Positions 1-5,841 of a stretch of 5,841 nucleotides of DNA are shown one piece after another. The DNA is from DATAQC01 sp051005135 (GTDB lineage Bacteria; Actinomycetota; Acidimicrobiia; Acidimicrobiales; AC-14). Each line of letters begins with the position of its first letter. Within the stretch, counting starts at the first letter, position 1. The DNA is taken from positions 1-5,841 of the forward strand of contig JBPCJQ010000060.1 in the NCBI GenBank assembly GCA_051005135.1, in the 5' to 3' direction. Both the position numbers and the translations under genes were made by a program. Below the pieces are notes generated by a model. The model did not search any database and was not told the origin of the DNA. It saw only the letters and a program-made list of their open reading frames with translations.

Positions 1-687
1 GGGTGTCGCTGCCGAGGCCGGGGTGGCTGGTGTGGCTGTGTTTTTGGTGGTGGCGGCCGCCACCGTCACGTCGGCCAGAGCCTGTTCCGACTCGTCAAAC
101 TGGCGGCGCAGGGTGTCGAGGTCGGCGAGCATGCCTCGAAGCCTCTCGTGATCGGCTTGTGCGGTGCGGGCGTCGCGCCGGGCGGCGTCGCGCGCCGCGT
201 CGAGCGGTGTTATGCCGAGGAGCTGGAGTACCAGCTGGCGGCGCTCGGCCGGAGGGCGGCTGCTGAAGGCGGCCAGCTGCTTCTGCTCGGCGAACACCGA
301 CGCCCGGAAGGCAGCGTCGTCCATGCCGAGGATGGAGTGCACGTAGCGTGTGGTGTCGCGCACGCCTTCGGCCACCTGGGACCCGTCGGCATGGGCCGAC
401 GCCCGCACCGTGGCTGTGGCACCGGTGATGGTGCGGCGCACCAGATAGAGGTGGCCTTCGTGCTCGAACTCCACCTCGGCCACGCACTCGGCCTTGATGC
501 CCGAGGTTCGCACGTCGTCGTTGGTGGTTCGCGACTTGCCGTACAGGGCGAATCGGATGCTCTCGATGAGCGCTGACTTGCCCCCGCCGTTGGGGCCGTA
601 GACACCGACGAGCCCCGGTGGGATCTCGAGGTCGAGCTCGTCCTCGTAAACCCGGTAGTTGCGGAGGTAGATGCGCGTGACCCGCAC
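1..687 (-). CDS. Rad50/SbcC-type SMC-family ATPase, N-terminal part (3' end beyond window)
   Basis: The frame opens with GTG at 687-685 and stays open to base 1, giving the first 229 residues; the rest lies outside the window. The start MRVTRIYLRNYRVY is the usual opening strand of SMC-like ATPases, followed by a Walker A loop GPNGGGKS (residues 31-38, Lys37, Ser38). A Q-loop candidate lies at Gln135 in the stretch FAEQKQLAAF, followed by RPPAERRQL and LLGI, a pattern typical of Rad50/SbcC. From about residue 165 the chain becomes charged and helical, as expected for the start of the coiled coil. Walker B, the signature motif and any zinc hook would be in the missing part. In this family the protein forms a complex with Mre11/SbcD and uses ATP to hold and open DNA ends for the nuclease. 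The mre11-like gene is immediately upstream; its TAG stop shares one base with this GTG, and an AGGAGG ribosome-binding site lies inside its last codons. Family is clear; naming as Rad50 versus SbcC is not resolved. Confidence 0.92.
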   Translation of the reverse strand, partial: MRVTRIYLRNYRVYEDELDLEIPPGLVGVYGPNGGGKSALIESIRFALYGKSRTTNDDVRTSGIKAECVAEVEFEHEGHLYLVRRTITGATATVRASAHADGSQVAEGVRDTTRYVHSILGMDDAAFRASVFAEQKQLAAFSSRPPAERRQLVLQLLGITPLDAARDAARRDARTAQADHERLRGMLADLDTLRRQFDESEQALADVTVAAATTKNTATPATPASAATP

Positions 688-1808
688 TAGTCGAGCGCCT
701 CCTCGACGGCCCGGGCCAGGTACTCGCTGCCGAGGTCGCGGATGCGGTCACGGTCGAAGCCCACCAGGTCGGCCTGGTCGTTCACGTAGCGCGCCCAGCG
801 TGAGGGCATGGCATCGAGGTCGGGGAGCTGCACCTCGCTGGTGGTGGCGGCGAAGGTGGGCTCTACCTTCAGGAACAGGGCACTGTCGGCCACTGCGCGC
901 ACCGCCTCCAGGTCGATGAGCCGCCATGCCTCGGGGTCGACGCCTTCCACGTAGAGGCGGGCCACCGCCCCGTCGGGCACCGTTGACGCCCGCTCCAGCA
1001 CCTGGCCGCCGACCTCGGCCGGTGACAGGCCTAGGGCATGGACGGTTTCGAGGGTGACCAGGAGGCGTTGCCCCTGGAGGGGGACGTGGTGAAAGTCGCC
1101 GGTGTCGGTGTCGAGCAAGGCGATGCCCTTGGCGATGTCGGGGTCGTCGGCGAAGGAGAACGTGTCGGTGGACCCCGCGTACCAGATGCCCTTGGCCACC
1201 TTGGTGTGGAAGTGGTAGTGGCCGAGGAGCACGAGGTCGCATCGGAGCAGGCCGGCGTCGACCTCGATCTCGTTGATGTCGGCATAGCGAGGCTCGACCT
1301 GGGGGATGCGGGGATGGGTGAGGAGAAGGTTGGTGCGATCCGCGCTACGAGACCTGTCGACCTCGACCAAGGCGTCGAGGGTGCCTGCCACGGTGAGCAT
1401 CTGGGGCACGGCGTGGACCACCAGGCCGGGCAGCTCGAAGCGCTCGTAGGCCATGCGGTGAGCGAAGTGGAACTCGGCGAAGGTGTCGGCCAGTGCCGAG
1501 TACGGGCTGCCGGCGCCCGGGAGGCGCGGCGTGTCGTGGTTGCCGGTGATCACCACTGCCGGCACCCCGTGCTCCCGGATGCGGGTGAGGGCACGTTGGG
1601 CCACCCGGAACGACCGGTAGCTCGGGCGGGGATGGTCGAACACGTCGCCCAGCCACACGATGAGGTCGGGTGCCTGGGCCAGGGCCAGGTCGACGGCGGC
1701 GGTGAACGACTCCTCGAAGTCGAGCTCGCGGCGGTTGACCCCGTCGGGCGAGGTGAAGGCGTAGTACGACCGCCCGAGGTGGGCATCTCCCAGCGCGGCG
1801 ACGCGCAT
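687..1808 (-). CDS. Mre11/SbcD-type DNA double-strand-break repair nuclease
   Basis: A complete 373-residue calcineurin-like metallophosphoesterase. All five phosphoesterase motifs are present: GDAHLG (Asp8, His10), GDVFDH (Asp55), GNHD (Asn90, His91, Asp92), THPR (His165) and GHYHFH (His197, His199), the metal ligands of the two-manganese active site in Mre11/SbcD. The insert between the first two motifs and the beta-rich region after residue 205 fit the nuclease core plus capping domain; length matches archaeal Mre11 and bacterial SbcD. The expected activity is Mn-dependent exonuclease and endonuclease cleavage at DNA ends in complex with the Rad50/SbcC-type ATPase encoded next. The ATG at 1808 is chosen because it begins exactly at the conserved MRVAALGDAH strand; the frame extends upstream but only as an out-of-frame shadow of the herA-like gene. 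It starts 2 nt after the herA-like stop, with only a weak GGA ahead, so coupling is likely. An Mre11 name is favoured over SbcD by the HerA/NurA neighbours, which is inference. Confidence 0.93.
   Translation of the reverse strand: MRVAALGDAHLGRSYYAFTSPDGVNRRELDFEESFTAAVDLALAQAPDLIVWLGDVFDHPRPSYRSFRVAQRALTRIREHGVPAVVITGNHDTPRLPGAGSPYSALADTFAEFHFAHRMAYERFELPGLVVHAVPQMLTVAGTLDALVEVDRSRSADRTNLLLTHPRIPQVEPRYADINEIEVDAGLLRCDLVLLGHYHFHTKVAKGIWYAGSTDTFSFADDPDIAKGIALLDTDTGDFHHVPLQGQRLLVTLETVHALGLSPAEVGGQVLERASTVPDGAVARLYVEGVDPEAWRLIDLEAVRAVADSALFLKVEPTFAATTSEVQLPDLDAMPSRWARYVNDQADLVGFDRDRIRDLGSEYLARAVEEALD
698..703 (-). promoter_or_regulatory. Ribosome-binding site for the rad50-like gene
   Basis: Read on the minus strand this is AGGAGG, 10 nt before the GTG start at 687. 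It decides the start: GTG is otherwise a weak choice, but the encoded residues from it match the conserved N-terminal strand of SMC ATPases. The site sits inside the final Glu-Glu-Ala-Leu codons of the mre11-like gene, which favours translational coupling of the two subunits. Confidence 0.65.
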
Positions 1809-1810
1809 CG

Positions 1811-3418
1811 CTAGTCCACAAAGGCACCGGCGTTGACCGGTGCGACGGGTCGGGGGGCGGGCGGGGCGGGGCAGTCGCGCACGACGTCGGCGTAGAGGCG
1901 GACCCGCGCCGGGATGGCGAACGGCGCTTCGAGGTTGGCCAGCAGGCACTCGCCGGGCATCAGGGTCTGGATCTCGGGGCCCAGGGCGGCGATATCCTGT
2001 TTGGACGAGCCCCGCAGGATGTTGCGGTCTTTCTCGTCGGCCAGGCCGAGGATGAAGAAGGTGTTGAACTGGCTGAGCAGCTCATCGTCGAGCAACTTGG
2101 GCTGCTGGGTGACGGCGCACAGGCCCACCTTGAACTTGCGGCCCTCGCGGGCCACCCGCGGGAACACGTTGGACTCCCGGTCCTTGGAGGCACCCAGCAC
2201 GCGCTGCGCCTCCTCCAGCACGATGGCCACGACGGGCATGCGCAGGTGGGCCTCGGGGTCGTCGAGGTAGGCCGACGACCACTCGTCGAGCACGCGGCGG
2301 GTGAGGAACGACGCGACCAGCACCTCCTCGGTGGAGCCCAGGCCGCTCACGTCGACCAGCACCACCTTGCCCTCCCGCAGGTCGCGCAGCACTGCCGCGC
2401 CCACCGACACATGGGCGTCGGCGGCGATGCACGGCAGGTCCACGATGCGCCGGGCCCGCCGATGCACGACCTGGAGGGTGTTGAGGGCGACGCGCCCGGT
2501 GAGCTCGACCTCTCGGAACCCAGCGAGGTCGTCGACCTGGGCGAACTCGAGCAGCCACGACAGCCCCTCGCTGTGCGGCGAAGCCGCCGGGGATGCCGAG
2601 TAGTGGCGCTCCAGCTCGAACAGCGCCTCCTCCTGGGGACGGGTCCACTCGTAGGCGGTGCGCAGGTCGTCGACGCTCAGCTCGGACAACCCCACGCGCA
2701 GGCTCGAGGTGCCGGGCAGGGCGCGGGCGGCATAGGTGCGCAGGCGCTCGGCTGCCCAGGGATGGCGGGCCAGCTCGGCCCGGTACTCGCCATGGGGGTC
2801 GACCAGCAGGAGGCCGTAACGCCCGGCGGCGCGCAGCACGCCGGCGGCCACCACCTTCATGAGGTTGGACTTGCCCATGCCGGTGGTGGCGAACACGCCC
2901 ACGTGGCTGGCCAGGCTGGCCCCCGGGATGCCGACCTCCACGTCGACCACCTCCTCGCCGGAGCGCAGCAAGCCCACCGGAAGGTCGCCCATGCGGGAGC
3001 GAAGAAAGGTGAAGTCGGAGGGCTCGGGGGCGACCACCCGGGAGAACTGGGCGGGCAGGCTCTTGGGCTTGCGGAACCCGGTGGCACCGGCGGCGTCGTC
3101 GGTCAGGTAGCCCAGGCAGCGGCAACTGGCCACCCGGTAGGTGCGGCGGCCCTGCTCGTAGAGGGTGTGGGCGCCGGTCTCCCCCCGAGAGTCGTCGGCC
3201 AGCAGGGTGCCGGCCACCCGCTCGGCCCACCCCGGCTCGCGGTGCTCGGTGCCGTAGGTGACGTCGACCACGCGGAACATGTAGCGGCGGCCATTAGCCT
3301 CGTCGACGGCCACCAGCAACTCCCCCAGGAACAGGTCCTCCTCGGGCCCGGCCCGGAAGACCCCTTCGAGCACGTTCTTCCCGAACAGCCGCCCCCGAGA
3401 GGTCCAGGGCTCGCTCAT
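1811..3418 (-). CDS. herA: HerA-type hexameric DNA translocase/helicase (HAS-barrel plus DUF87 ATPase)
   Basis: The product has 535 residues. Residues 1 to about 110 resemble the HAS-barrel domain of HerA-family ATPases. The ATPase core follows, with Walker A in ATTGMGKSN (177-185, Lys183), the HerA-type LLVDPHGEY (204-212), Walker B in VAIVLEEAQ (397-405, Glu402/Glu403 acidic pair), and a sensor-like CAVTQQP (434-440) before FILGLADEKD. The last 20 or so residues are Pro/Ala-rich and probably disordered. HerA proteins form hexameric rings that translocate on double-stranded DNA and bind NurA to unwind and degrade ends. The ATG at 3418 is used because GGAG lies 5 nt upstream and it forms an ATGA overlap with the nurA-like stop; the same frame stays open to 4234, but that stretch is out-of-frame shadow of nurA. 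The downstream mre11-like gene follows after 2 nt. HerA relatives also occur in anti-phage systems (for example with SIR2), but the NurA partner here points to end resection. Confidence 0.93.
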   Translation of the reverse strand: MSEPWTSRGRLFGKNVLEGVFRAGPEEDLFLGELLVAVDEANGRRYMFRVVDVTYGTEHREPGWAERVAGTLLADDSRGETGAHTLYEQGRRTYRVASCRCLGYLTDDAAGATGFRKPKSLPAQFSRVVAPEPSDFTFLRSRMGDLPVGLLRSGEEVVDVEVGIPGASLASHVGVFATTGMGKSNLMKVVAAGVLRAAGRYGLLLVDPHGEYRAELARHPWAAERLRTYAARALPGTSSLRVGLSELSVDDLRTAYEWTRPQEEALFELERHYSASPAASPHSEGLSWLLEFAQVDDLAGFREVELTGRVALNTLQVVHRRARRIVDLPCIAADAHVSVGAAVLRDLREGKVVLVDVSGLGSTEEVLVASFLTRRVLDEWSSAYLDDPEAHLRMPVVAIVLEEAQRVLGASKDRESNVFPRVAREGRKFKVGLCAVTQQPKLLDDELLSQFNTFFILGLADEKDRNILRGSSKQDIAALGPEIQTLMPGECLLANLEAPFAIPARVRLYADVVRDCPAPPAPRPVAPVNAGAFVD

Positions 3419-4398
3419 GCTCGCTCCATCAAGGCGTGGCGGTCGGCGAAGGCCCGGTCGCGAACGTCGAGGGGGACGCCGGCGGTGTCGAAGCACTCGT
3501 CGACGCGCAGCCACAGGTCGTGGCGGACCCAGGGGGGGCAGGCGGCCAGGCGGTCGGCCACGGTGAGGGGATAGGGGTAGCCGGGGAAGGCGGCGTCGTC
3601 GCACAGGGCGGCCAGGGCCCCGAGCACCGCCTCGGCGTCGGCCTCGGCCGGCAGGTCGACGCGAAAGGCGAACCGGGCATCGGGGTCGAGCCGGGCGGCC
3701 ACCACCTGAAGGCCGTAGCCCACGTCGGGGCGAGTGCCGGCCACCGGCGCCCACCACAGCCCCCGGCCGCCCTCCTGGCCCTGGCCCTCCACCTCGAGCT
3801 GGCCTAGCAGCGGCGCGCCTCCTCGGGCCAACGACGAGCGCTTGGTGACGCCGGCCAGGGTGACCTGGCGCTCGCCGGCCCGGGCCAGCAGGCCGGCGAT
3901 GTAGGCAGACGGGATGCGCCAATCGGGCTGGAGGTCGCCGTCGACCAGCACCACTGCGCCGGGCGCGGCCTCCTCCACCGACCGCTCCACCGCCTCCCAC
4001 TCCCATCGGTCGCGCACCAGGTTGGCGTCGACCGGCGTGTCGCGCCCCAGTCCCAGGCCCAGCGAGGCCCGGGTGGCCGCCGCCTCCCCACCGCCCAGCA
4101 GGTGGGCTCGTAGCTCCCCCTCTTCCTCCACCACGCAGGCGCCGCCGACGAAACGCACCCGGGCGGCCCGAACCACGAGTAGTTGCAGGCAGCGAGCATC
4201 GGCTACCACCGCCTGGCCACCGTCGACTGCCCACACGTCGGCAGGCGGGGCGAGGCGAACCAGCGGACGCAGCCGCACCTCGGCCTCGAACTCGAGGCCC
4301 ACCCCGGTGGGGTCGCTCAGGTTAGTGCCCCCGCCAGTGAGCAGGGTGGCCAGCCGGCCGGCAGCAACTTCCAGCGGGTCGAGCAGGGTCAGCGGCAT
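3415..4398 (-). CDS. nurA: NurA-domain 5'-3' nuclease, partner of HerA
   Basis: The product has 327 residues, a usual NurA length. Family-type landmarks in order are VWAVDGG (55-61, Asp59, the first active-site aspartate), a Glu-rich helix at about 131-145, VVLVDGDL (149-156, Asp153), the AGVTKRSSL strand with Lys186, and FPGYPYPLTVADRLA near the C-terminus (271-285), which matches the conserved NurA ending with Tyr-Pro and Ala-Asp. NurA proteins are Mn-dependent, RNase H-like fold nucleases that dimerise at the mouth of the HerA ring and digest DNA as HerA pushes it through. The herA-like gene follows directly with an ATGA overlap. The ATG at 4398 is the only reasonable start: no other start codon is visible in the frame across the preceding gap, and there is no Shine-Dalgarno sequence, consistent with a leaderless mRNA from the promoter proposed at 4405-4433. 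Exact catalytic residue assignments apart from Asp59 and Asp153 are uncertain without an alignment. Confidence 0.87.
   Translation of the reverse strand: MPLTLLDPLEVAAGRLATLLTGGGTNLSDPTGVGLEFEAEVRLRPLVRLAPPADVWAVDGGQAVVADARCLQLLVVRAARVRFVGGACVVEEEGELRAHLLGGGEAAATRASLGLGLGRDTPVDANLVRDRWEWEAVERSVEEAAPGAVVLVDGDLQPDWRIPSAYIAGLLARAGERQVTLAGVTKRSSLARGGAPLLGQLEVEGQGQEGGRGLWWAPVAGTRPDVGYGLQVVAARLDPDARFAFRVDLPAEADAEAVLGALAALCDDAAFPGYPYPLTVADRLAACPPWVRHDLWLRVDECFDTAGVPLDVRDRAFADRHALMERA
3424..3427 (-). promoter_or_regulatory. Ribosome-binding site for the herA-like gene
   Basis: GGAG on the minus strand, 5 nt before the ATG at 3418. It lies within the last codons of the nurA-like gene and supports the internal ATG at 3418 as the herA start rather than the far upstream ATG at 4234 in the same frame. 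Confidence 0.6.
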
Positions 4399-4404
4399 AT
4401 CTAC

Positions 4405-4433
4405 AGCATGCCGAGCGGGTGTGACAGTTACAA
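4405..4433 (-). promoter_or_regulatory. Candidate leaderless promoter of the nurA-herA-mre11-rad50 operon, PafBC-like
   Basis: On the minus strand: TTGTAA (4433-4428) as -35, a 17-nt spacer, and CATGCT (4410-4405) as -10, then 6 nt to the nurA ATG. The -10 keeps the conserved second A and final T, and the spacing would place the transcript start at or next to the ATG; absence of a ribosome-binding site agrees. Inside the spacer TGTCACAC (4426-4419) stands exactly 8 nt from the -10. Actinobacterial RecA-independent DNA-damage promoters (RecA-NDp, bound by PafBC) have TGTCRGTG-N8-TANNNT. The TGTCA half and spacing match; the GTG half does not (CAC). The promoter reading is inference from one sequence. 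Confidence 0.45.
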
Positions 4434-4441
4434 GCCTGTCA
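4422..4441. repeat. Perfect inverted repeat TGACAG-N8-CTGTCA
   Basis: Two perfect 6-bp arms separated by 8 nt. One arm includes the TGA stop of the alpha/beta-hydrolase gene, the other overlaps the TGTCACAC element, and the proposed -35 hexamer lies between them. The stem is AT-containing and short with no trailing T run, so it is a poor terminator; a dimeric regulator's operator is a better reading, though chance is possible. Confidence 0.4.
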
Positions 4442-5470
4442 TTTCGGAGCTCTCCTTGCGGCTCCCGACAGCTCGGTAGCAGGCATACCTCGGGGCCCGG
4501 GCGCCAGCTCCTGATCGGCGAGCATGGCCGGGGTGTCGTGGCCGAGATCGCCCATCACCAGGCGCAAGGCGTCGTCGACGGCCCCCGCGAACTCGACGGG
4601 TCGCACCATCCAGGCGTTGTGGGCCCCCTCCACCTCGATGAGGCGTGCCCCGGAGATGGCCTCGGCCACCTGCCGTTGCTTGTCGGCGGCGATCAGGTGG
4701 TCGTGACTGGTGACCACCACCACGGTGGGCACGTCGATCGCCTCAGCCATGCCCCGGGCGTCGTAGGCCGTCAGCTCTCTCCCCGCAGCCGCAATGTCGG
4801 TGGCATCGCCCCTGCGGGCCTCGGCCTTGAGCCAGCTCCGGTAAGGGCCGAGGTCGGGTGACTGCTGGGCGGCATGGCGAAGGTAGCGGTCGGCGATGCA
4901 CTGCGGCGCCCCGAAGCGCAGCACGTACTCCACTCCCGACATCGCCCTCCACAGCGCCCGCTCGTAGGCCGACGCACGCCACTGAAGGGCGTTCGAGGCG
5001 AGGACCAGCCCGGCTACGACGTCGGGGCGGGTGTGGGCCAGCAACAGGGCGACGGAGCTGCCCATGGAGTACCCCACCACGACCACTGGACCCAAGCCCA
5101 GCTCGGTGATCAACCCGGCCACGTCGTCAGCCGCCGCCTGCAGGGTGAAGGGCTCCTCGCTGCGCAGACCCCGGCCGTGGCCGCGCAGGTCAGGAGCGAC
5201 CACGTGGCCATGACGGGCAGCCACCTCGTAGACGCCCGAGAACCAGTTGAGGTCGGCGGACAAGGCCCACCCGTGCAGCAGCATCACTGCCGGCCCTCCG
5301 CCGGGGCCCGGCGCCTCCCGCACGAACATCTCGCCTCGGTCTGCCACGTTGACCACCCGCCCGTCGGGAAGGGGCGGAGGCAGGGCTGGGGACCTGCGGT
5401 CGGCGGGCAGCCGGTGCAGGAAGTCGCCCACTTGGACCGCCCAGTCGGCGATCGTCTCCTTGCGGCCCAT
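4439..5470 (-). CDS. Alpha/beta-hydrolase fold protein
   Basis: A complete 343-residue protein with a canonical alpha/beta-hydrolase core: LLHGWALS (64-71) for the oxyanion-hole strand, VAPDLRGHGRG (91-101), the nucleophile elbow GYSMGS with Ser135 (133-138), Asp257 in TSHDH as the acid, and His284 in EGAHN as the base. Residues from about 160 to 235, rich in Trp, Tyr and Arg, form the likely substrate lid. About 60 residues precede the core and about 38 Gly/Pro/Ala-rich residues follow it, so it is longer than a minimal hydrolase. No signal peptide or membrane segment is seen, so it should be cytoplasmic. The triad indicates a hydrolase such as an esterase or epoxide-type enzyme, or a haloperoxidase-like one; substrate cannot be told. 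The ATG at 5470 follows GGAAGAG at a usual distance and begins 2 nt after the upstream stop, so it is probably co-transcribed with the upstream gene rather than with nurA. No functional link to the repair genes is evident. Confidence 0.9.
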   Translation of the reverse strand: MGRKETIADWAVQVGDFLHRLPADRRSPALPPPLPDGRVVNVADRGEMFVREAPGPGGGPAVMLLHGWALSADLNWFSGVYEVAARHGHVVAPDLRGHGRGLRSEEPFTLQAAADDVAGLITELGLGPVVVVGYSMGSSVALLLAHTRPDVVAGLVLASNALQWRASAYERALWRAMSGVEYVLRFGAPQCIADRYLRHAAQQSPDLGPYRSWLKAEARRGDATDIAAAGRELTAYDARGMAEAIDVPTVVVVTSHDHLIAADKQRQVAEAISGARLIEVEGAHNAWMVRPVEFAGAVDDALRLVMGDLGHDTPAMLADQELAPGPRGMPATELSGAARRAPK

Positions 5471-5472
5471 CC

Positions 5473-5745
5473 CTACTCTTCCAGGGCGGCTTGGTGGTCG
5501 CGGTGCTCGGCGAAGCGGTCAGCCGGGGACTGGCCCGAGTACTCCTCGTCGAAGGTCCAGTCGGGCTGCTTGGCGAGGTGATGCTCGTCGAAGGTGGCCT
5601 TGCCGTCGGAGATGTCGACCAGCTCGGCAATCAGGGCGGGCTCGACGTCGGCCGCCCTCCCGTCGACATGGGCGGCCACGTCGTCGGCGAAGCGCTCGAG
5701 GATGCTGGTGGCCACCGCCTCGTGCTGGGTGGCTAGGTAGCAGCG
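5473..5745 (-). CDS. C-terminal fragment of a possible NuoF-like oxidoreductase (5' end missing)
   Basis: About 90 C-terminal residues remain, beginning RCYLATQHEAV and ending AALEE before a TAG stop. The start is lost because the sequence degenerates into G/C runs beyond 5745. The fragment has an ILERF amphipathic helix, then LVDISDGKATFDE and LAKQPDWTFDE, and a charged, Gln/His-rich tail. The order Cys-containing helix, then a Val-Asp strand with a Gly turn, then a Lys-Gln-Pro-Asp-Trp-Thr motif recalls from memory the C-terminal extension of some actinobacterial proteins with the NuoF-type iron-sulfur binding domain, where the Cys would end a cluster-binding segment. That assignment is weak and rests on no alignment. 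The stop lies 2 nt before the alpha/beta-hydrolase ATG, so the two genes probably share a transcript. The open frame continues further upstream only as poly-Gly/Pro codons and should not be counted as protein. Confidence 0.6.
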   Translation of the reverse strand, partial: RCYLATQHEAVATSILERFADDVAAHVDGRAADVEPALIAELVDISDGKATFDEHHLAKQPDWTFDEEYSGQSPADRFAEHRDHQAALEE

Positions 5746-5841
5746 GGGGGGGGGAGGGGGGAACGAGAGGAAAAGACCGCCGCCCCCTTCCCCCCCCCCC
5801 ACCTCCCCCCCCCCCCCCCCCACCCCCAAACCCCACCCCCA
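5746..5841. other. Low-complexity G/C runs, probable sequencing or contig-end artefact
   Basis: The edge consists of long G runs, then C runs broken by single A or T bases, with the usual codon structure of the neighbouring genes lost. Nothing upstream resembles it, and it interrupts a gene that should continue. This pattern is typical of unreliable base calls at a read or contig end. No feature should be called here. Confidence 0.8.

Noticed and set aside
95..751. Minus-strand 218-codon frame overlapping the rad50-like gene
   Set aside because: Arg/Pro/His-rich composition and no motif; the neighbouring frame from GTG 687 gives Walker A and Q-loop residues.
1038..1814. Plus-strand open frame (258 codons) opposite the mre11-like gene
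   Set aside because: Antisense shadow of a gene with all five phosphoesterase motifs; no motif of its own and an unnatural Gly/Val/Glu/Asp composition.
3532..3538. Run of seven G bases inside nurA as a possible frameshift
   Set aside because: The reading frame stays intact across it and the conserved NurA ending and stop follow normally.
2246..3574. Long plus-strand open frame (442 codons) opposite the herA-like gene
   Set aside because: It is antisense to a gene with clear HerA motifs, its product is Gly/Ala/His/Val-rich without recognisable domains, and such frames are expected opposite high-GC genes with G/C-ending codons.
3419..4234. N-terminal extension of the herA-like frame back to an ATG at 4234
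   Set aside because: The added 272 residues are an Arg/Gly/Pro-rich out-of-frame reading of nurA; the ATG at 3418 has GGAG ahead and begins at the HAS-barrel domain.
4399..4441. Rho-independent terminator between hydrolase and nurA
   Set aside because: The only hairpin has a 6-bp stem of modest GC content and no T tract on either strand; a promoter or operator fits better.
5746..5841. G-quadruplex or repeat element at the right edge
   Set aside because: The runs are irregular, sit at the sequence end and interrupt a gene, so poor base calling is the simpler explanation.

Overview
The window is a visibly GC-rich bacterial sequence. Every credible gene lies on the minus strand and the genes are packed end to end. 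The strong G/C third-position bias, which produces long spurious frames on the opposite strand, the GTG start, and the protein style all suggest a high-GC actinobacterium. The class Acidimicrobiia is a plausible guess but is not proven by anything here. There is no rRNA, tRNA, mobile element or CRISPR array.

Reading in the direction of transcription (high to low coordinates): (1) about 100 bases at the right edge (5746-5841) are runs of G and C that look like poor-quality sequence rather than biology; (2) the last 90 or so codons of a protein, tentatively a NuoF-like (51-kDa NADH dehydrogenase type) oxidoreductase; (3) a complete alpha/beta-hydrolase with Ser135, Asp257 and His284 as candidate catalytic triad; (4) a 40-base gap holding a candidate promoter for the next gene; (5) a four-gene block: a NurA-type nuclease, a HerA-type hexameric ATPase/translocase, an Mre11/SbcD-type nuclease, and the N-terminal 229 residues of a Rad50/SbcC-type SMC-family ATPase that runs off the left edge.

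The four-gene block is the point of interest. In archaea HerA, NurA, Mre11 and Rad50 are encoded together and cooperate in resecting DNA double-strand breaks: Mre11-Rad50 processes the end, then HerA drives NurA along DNA to produce 3' single strands. Here the same four parts are arranged as nurA-herA-mre11-rad50 in what looks like a bacterium, with junctions of ATGA overlap, 2-nt gap and TAGTG overlap, so they are very likely one transcript with coupled translation. The element in front of nurA fits a leaderless sigma70-type promoter (TTGTAA-N17-CATGCT-N6-ATG). Its spacer carries TGTCACAC placed 8 nt from the -10 element, the same geometry as the RecA-independent (PafBC/RecA-NDp) DNA-damage promoters of actinobacteria. 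If that reading is right, the whole resection module is DNA-damage inducible.
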